Source of the DNA: Candidatus Rubrivivax defluviihabitans
GTDB taxonomy: Bacteria; Pseudomonadota; Gammaproteobacteria; Burkholderiales; Burkholderiaceae_C
Assembly: GCA_016709385.1 (NCBI GenBank)
Contig: JADJMW010000005.1
Location: 310,001-374,000 of the forward strand
Reading direction: 5' to 3'
DNA: 64,000 bases
Part shown: positions 61,830-64,000 of the stretch, piece after piece
Layout of the letters: every line of letters begins with the position of its first letter
Position numbering within the stretch: position 1 is the stretch's first letter
The notes under the pieces: generated by a model
What the model saw: only the letters and a program-made list of their open reading frames with translations
The model's database searches: none
What the model was told of the DNA's origin: nothing
Made by a program: the position numbers and the translations under genes

Positions 61830-63365
61830 GGCCACCAGCGAGGCCACGCGCTGCCGCACCGCCGCGTCCATGGTGATCGCCCGCCCCCACTCGCGCGCCG
61901 TCTCGCCCGGCCACTTGTTGGTGGCGTCCAGCCCCATCTTGCCGCCCAGGCCGCTCACCGGTGAAGCGAAGTCCAGGTAGTCGATCGGCGTGTTCTCCAC
62001 CAGCAGCGTGTCGCGCACCGGGTCCATGCGCGTGGTCACGGCCCAGATCACTTCCTTCCAGTCGCGCACGTTCACGTCGTCGTCGGTGACGACGATGAAC
62101 TTCGTATACATGAACTGGCGCAGGAAGCTCCACACGCCGAACATCACGCGCTTGGCGTGCCCCGGGTAGGCCTTCCTGATGGAGATCACCGCCATGCGGT
62201 AGCTGCAGCCCTCGGGCGGCAGGTAGAAGTCCACGATCTCGGGAAACTGCTTCTGCAGGATGGGCACGAAGACTTCGTTCAGCGCCACGCCCAGCACCGC
62301 CGGTTCGTCGGGCGGCTTGCCGGTGTAGGTGGAGTGGTAGATCGGGTCCTTGCGGTGCGTCAGCCGGTTCAGGCGGAAGACCGGAAACCAGTCCTGCTCG
62401 TTGTAGTAGCCGGTGTGGTCGCCGAAGGGCCCTTCCAGCGCGTGCAGGTAGCCGCCCTTCTCCTTCACCGGCACGCCGGCCTCGGACGCCCCTTCGTAGC
62501 CGGCCGGCGCCGGCGGAATGTGACCCTCGAGCACGATCTCGGCGCTGGCCGGCACCTGCAGCATCAGGCCGCCCTCGCCGACGCCGGCGTCCACCACCTC
62601 GGTGCGGCTGCCGCGCAGCAGGCCGGCGAACTGGTATTCCGACAAGCTGTCGGGCACCGGCGTCACCGCGCCCAGGATGGTGGCCGGGTCGGCGCCCAGC
62701 GCCACCACCATCGGAAACGGCTGCCCCGGGTTGGCGCGCGCGAATTCGCGAAAGTCCAGCGCGCCGCCGCGGTGCGCCAGCCAGCGCATGATCACCTCTC
62801 GCTTGCCGATCACCTGCTGGCGGTAGATGCCCAGGTTCTGCCGTTGCCGCGGCGCGGCCACGCCCTGCGGGCCGCGCGTGACGACCAGGCCCCAGGTGAT
62901 GAGCGGGCCGGCGTCTTCGGGCCAGCAGGTCTGCACCGGCAACTGGCCCAGGTCGATATCGCTGCCTTCCAGCACCACGTCCTGGCAAGGCGCGCGGCGC
63001 TGCACGGCGGGCTTCATGTCCCACACCGCCTTCACCAGGTGCAGCAGCTTGCCGGCGTCCTTCAAGCCCTTGGGTGGCTCGGGTTCCTTCAGCGCCGCCA
63101 GCAGCCGGCCCACGTCGCGCAGATCCGACAAGGACTCGGCGCCCATTCCCAAGGCCACTCGTTTGGGGGTGCCGAAGAGGTTGATCAGGCAGGATATTTT
63201 GTAACCGAGCGGCTGCGTGCACAGCACCGCGGGCCCGCCCGATCGCAGCAGTTGGTCGCCGATGGCCGTCATTTCCAGCTTCGGCGACACCGGTTGGTCG
63301 AGTTTTCGCAACTCGCCGAGCGTTTCCAGCTGGGCCATGAAGTCGCGCAAGTCCCTGTACTTCAT
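61812..63365 (-). CDS. ubiD: UbiD family decarboxylase (3-octaprenyl-4-hydroxybenzoate carboxy-lyase)
   Basis: The 517-residue protein has the UbiD segments KYRDLRDFMAQLETLGELRKLDQPVSPKLEMTAI, WGLVVTRGPQG, YRQQVIGKREVIMRW, and LHALEGPFGDHTGYYNEQDWFPVF, where the E-x-P-F-GD-TG region forms the prFMN pocket. It decarboxylates the 4-hydroxybenzoate ring in ubiquinone synthesis and needs the cofactor from UbiX. Length is close to E. coli UbiD (497). The ATG at 63365 starts the family N-terminus. Confidence 0.93.
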   Translation of the reverse strand: MKYRDLRDFMAQLETLGELRKLDQPVSPKLEMTAIGDQLLRSGGPAVLCTQPLGYKISCLINLFGTPKRVALGMGAESLSDLRDVGRLLAALKEPEPPKGLKDAGKLLHLVKAVWDMKPAVQRRAPCQDVVLEGSDIDLGQLPVQTCWPEDAGPLITWGLVVTRGPQGVAAPRQRQNLGIYRQQVIGKREVIMRWLAHRGGALDFREFARANPGQPFPMVVALGADPATILGAVTPVPDSLSEYQFAGLLRGSRTEVVDAGVGEGGLMLQVPASAEIVLEGHIPPAPAGYEGASEAGVPVKEKGGYLHALEGPFGDHTGYYNEQDWFPVFRLNRLTHRKDPIYHSTYTGKPPDEPAVLGVALNEVFVPILQKQFPEIVDFYLPPEGCSYRMAVISIRKAYPGHAKRVMFGVWSFLRQFMYTKFIVVTDDDVNVRDWKEVIWAVTTRMDPVRDTLLVENTPIDYLDFASPVSGLGGKMGLDATNKWPGETAREWGRAITMDAAVRQRVASLVAGLLPG

Positions 63366-63398
63366 ACGAATTCGTCGTTAGAGGACAATTTGATATTC

Positions 63399-63427
63399 TT
63401 GACCGTATATGAGGCGGTTCCTAGAAT
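63399..63427 (+). promoter_or_regulatory. Sigma-70 promoter of the lytic-transglycosylase-like gene
   Basis: TTGACC (63399-63404), a 17-base spacer and TAGAAT (63422-63427) lie in AT-rich DNA on the plus strand. Transcription should begin near 63434, giving a 5' leader of about 190 bases. Confidence 0.75.
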
Positions 63428-63433
63428 CCGCTC

Positions 63434-63625
63434 AGACCTGAAATCACAGGGTTAACCCGCGTCATTGGGCTTCGGCTCGGTGGGCAGCGGGAACGAGCTT
63501 CCCGCCCGGCATAGGGCAACCCGCCCAAAGGGGTCGCTTGCCGGCGAACCATTATTGCCGTGGCCTCGCCCGAGGCGCCCTGCTGTGGGCACATCGGGCA
63601 CTGCCACGGGCTTCAGGAGAAAAAC
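63434..63625 (+). other. Long structured 5' leader
   Basis: The leader is GC-rich and contains several hairpins, for example GCGGGAA/TTCCCGC at 63487-63505 and GCCTCG/CGAGGC. A distant pair GCCGTGGC near 63557 with GCCACGGGC near 63603 could close the fold. It ends in an AGGAGA ribosome site. It does not match a riboswitch class that I recognise. Confidence 0.45.
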
Positions 63626-64000
63626 ATGATGCGAGCCTTAGTCAAGTTGCGCCAGGCGCGTGACGCCGGCACCCGCACGGTCGTGGCGTTTGCCGCCGAC
63701 GTGGGCCGGGGCCTGCTGGAGGTCAGCCACAACACGCTGGCCCTGGTGGGCTTGGCGGCGCTGGCCGTGCTGGCGCTGGCCCTGGGCCGTGCCGACGTGC
63801 GCCACCAGGTGGAAGTGACGGCGCTGGAGTGGCTGCAGACGCGGCATGAAGAACGCACGCTGGCCAGTGGCGACCTGCTGCCCCTGGTGGCCGAGCCCGA
63901 AGCGGTGGCCCGCGCCACCGCCACCAACGTGGCCGAACTGCCGCGCGAACAAGCCTCGCTCACGAACTGGATCGCGCGCCGCTACAAGGTGGCCCCCGAA
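63626..64000 (+). CDS. Lytic transglycosylase-like protein, N-terminal part (cut by window edge)
   Basis: The visible 125 residues have an amphipathic start, a membrane anchor (LALVGLAALAVLALALG), then a helical region and NWIARRYKVAPE at the edge. That last phrase is what I recall of Burkholderiales proteins in which a membrane anchor and linker precede a transglycosylase domain (beyond 64000). The ATG at 63626 follows AGGAGA; an immediate second ATG at 63629 is the alternative. The assignment is from memory of the family N-terminus. Confidence 0.65.
   Translation, partial: MMRALVKLRQARDAGTRTVVAFAADVGRGLLEVSHNTLALVGLAALAVLALALGRADVRHQVEVTALEWLQTRHEERTLASGDLLPLVAEPEAVARATATNVAELPREQASLTNWIARRYKVAPE

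Overview
The window is a GC-rich, densely coded bacterial chromosome segment. It most likely comes from a betaproteobacterium of the order Burkholderiales, near the Rubrivivax/Leptothrix/Ideonella or Comamonadaceae lineages. The evidence is the very high third-position GC, the housekeeping block yebC-purD-hemF-nadD-rsfS-rlmH-maf-rng on one strand, a high-potential iron-sulfur protein, BktB-type thiolase, ThrH, and a TRAP transporter with a tandem glycine riboswitch. No rRNA, tRNA, prophage or CRISPR array was seen.

Region 1 (1-12.5 kb) is a divergent acyl-CoA catabolic island. Leftward run an SCP2-domain protein, a MerR regulator, a thiolase, a FadJ-like fusion enzyme and a cut-off sirtuin. 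Rightward run an SDR, a carboxylase beta subunit, an acyl-CoA dehydrogenase, an enoyl-CoA hydratase, a biotin carboxylase subunit, a beta-keto-acid cleavage enzyme and a hotdog thioesterase. Most rightward genes overlap by 4 bases. The order and family features match atuBCDEF of the acyclic-terpene (citronellol/geraniol) pathway. Between the arms lies a palindrome in a promoter with a 19-base spacer, as MerR-type activators use.

Region 2 (12.6-33.8 kb) is mixed core and envelope genes: HtrA-like protease, exported MsrB/MsrA, a flavodoxin-fold oxidoreductase, ThrH, BktB, RhlE helicase, EttA (preceded by a 27-codon leader ORF that imitates its own start), a HlyD/ABC-2 exporter, a lipoprotein zinc metalloprotease, a quinone oxidoreductase, a NarL-type two-component pair, HiPIP and an FAD oxidoreductase.

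Region 3 (33.8-46.4 kb) is the accessory part. A sodium/glutamate symporter is flanked by two odd or decayed ORFs. Next comes a leftward unit made of a hippurate-hydrolase-type amidohydrolase, a TRAP transporter and a DadA-type amino-acid dehydrogenase controlled by a tandem glycine riboswitch, with a divergent LysR regulator. After that come a decayed DUF4160 gene beside DUF2442, a winged-helix-nucleotidyltransferase/HEPN pair resembling a toxin-antitoxin system, and an IS21-type remnant with a ladder of 25-base-period terminal repeats.

Region 4 (46.4-64 kb) is housekeeping: the rng-to-yebC block, a TPR-like protein, a roughly 900-base non-coding island of large inverted repeats, a DUF853 ATPase, YgiQ, a frameshifted small membrane protein, a multidrug-type ABC exporter, UbiD, and the start of a lytic transglycosylase-like gene behind a strong promoter and a structured leader. 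Most function calls come from family features read by eye. No alignment or database search was run.
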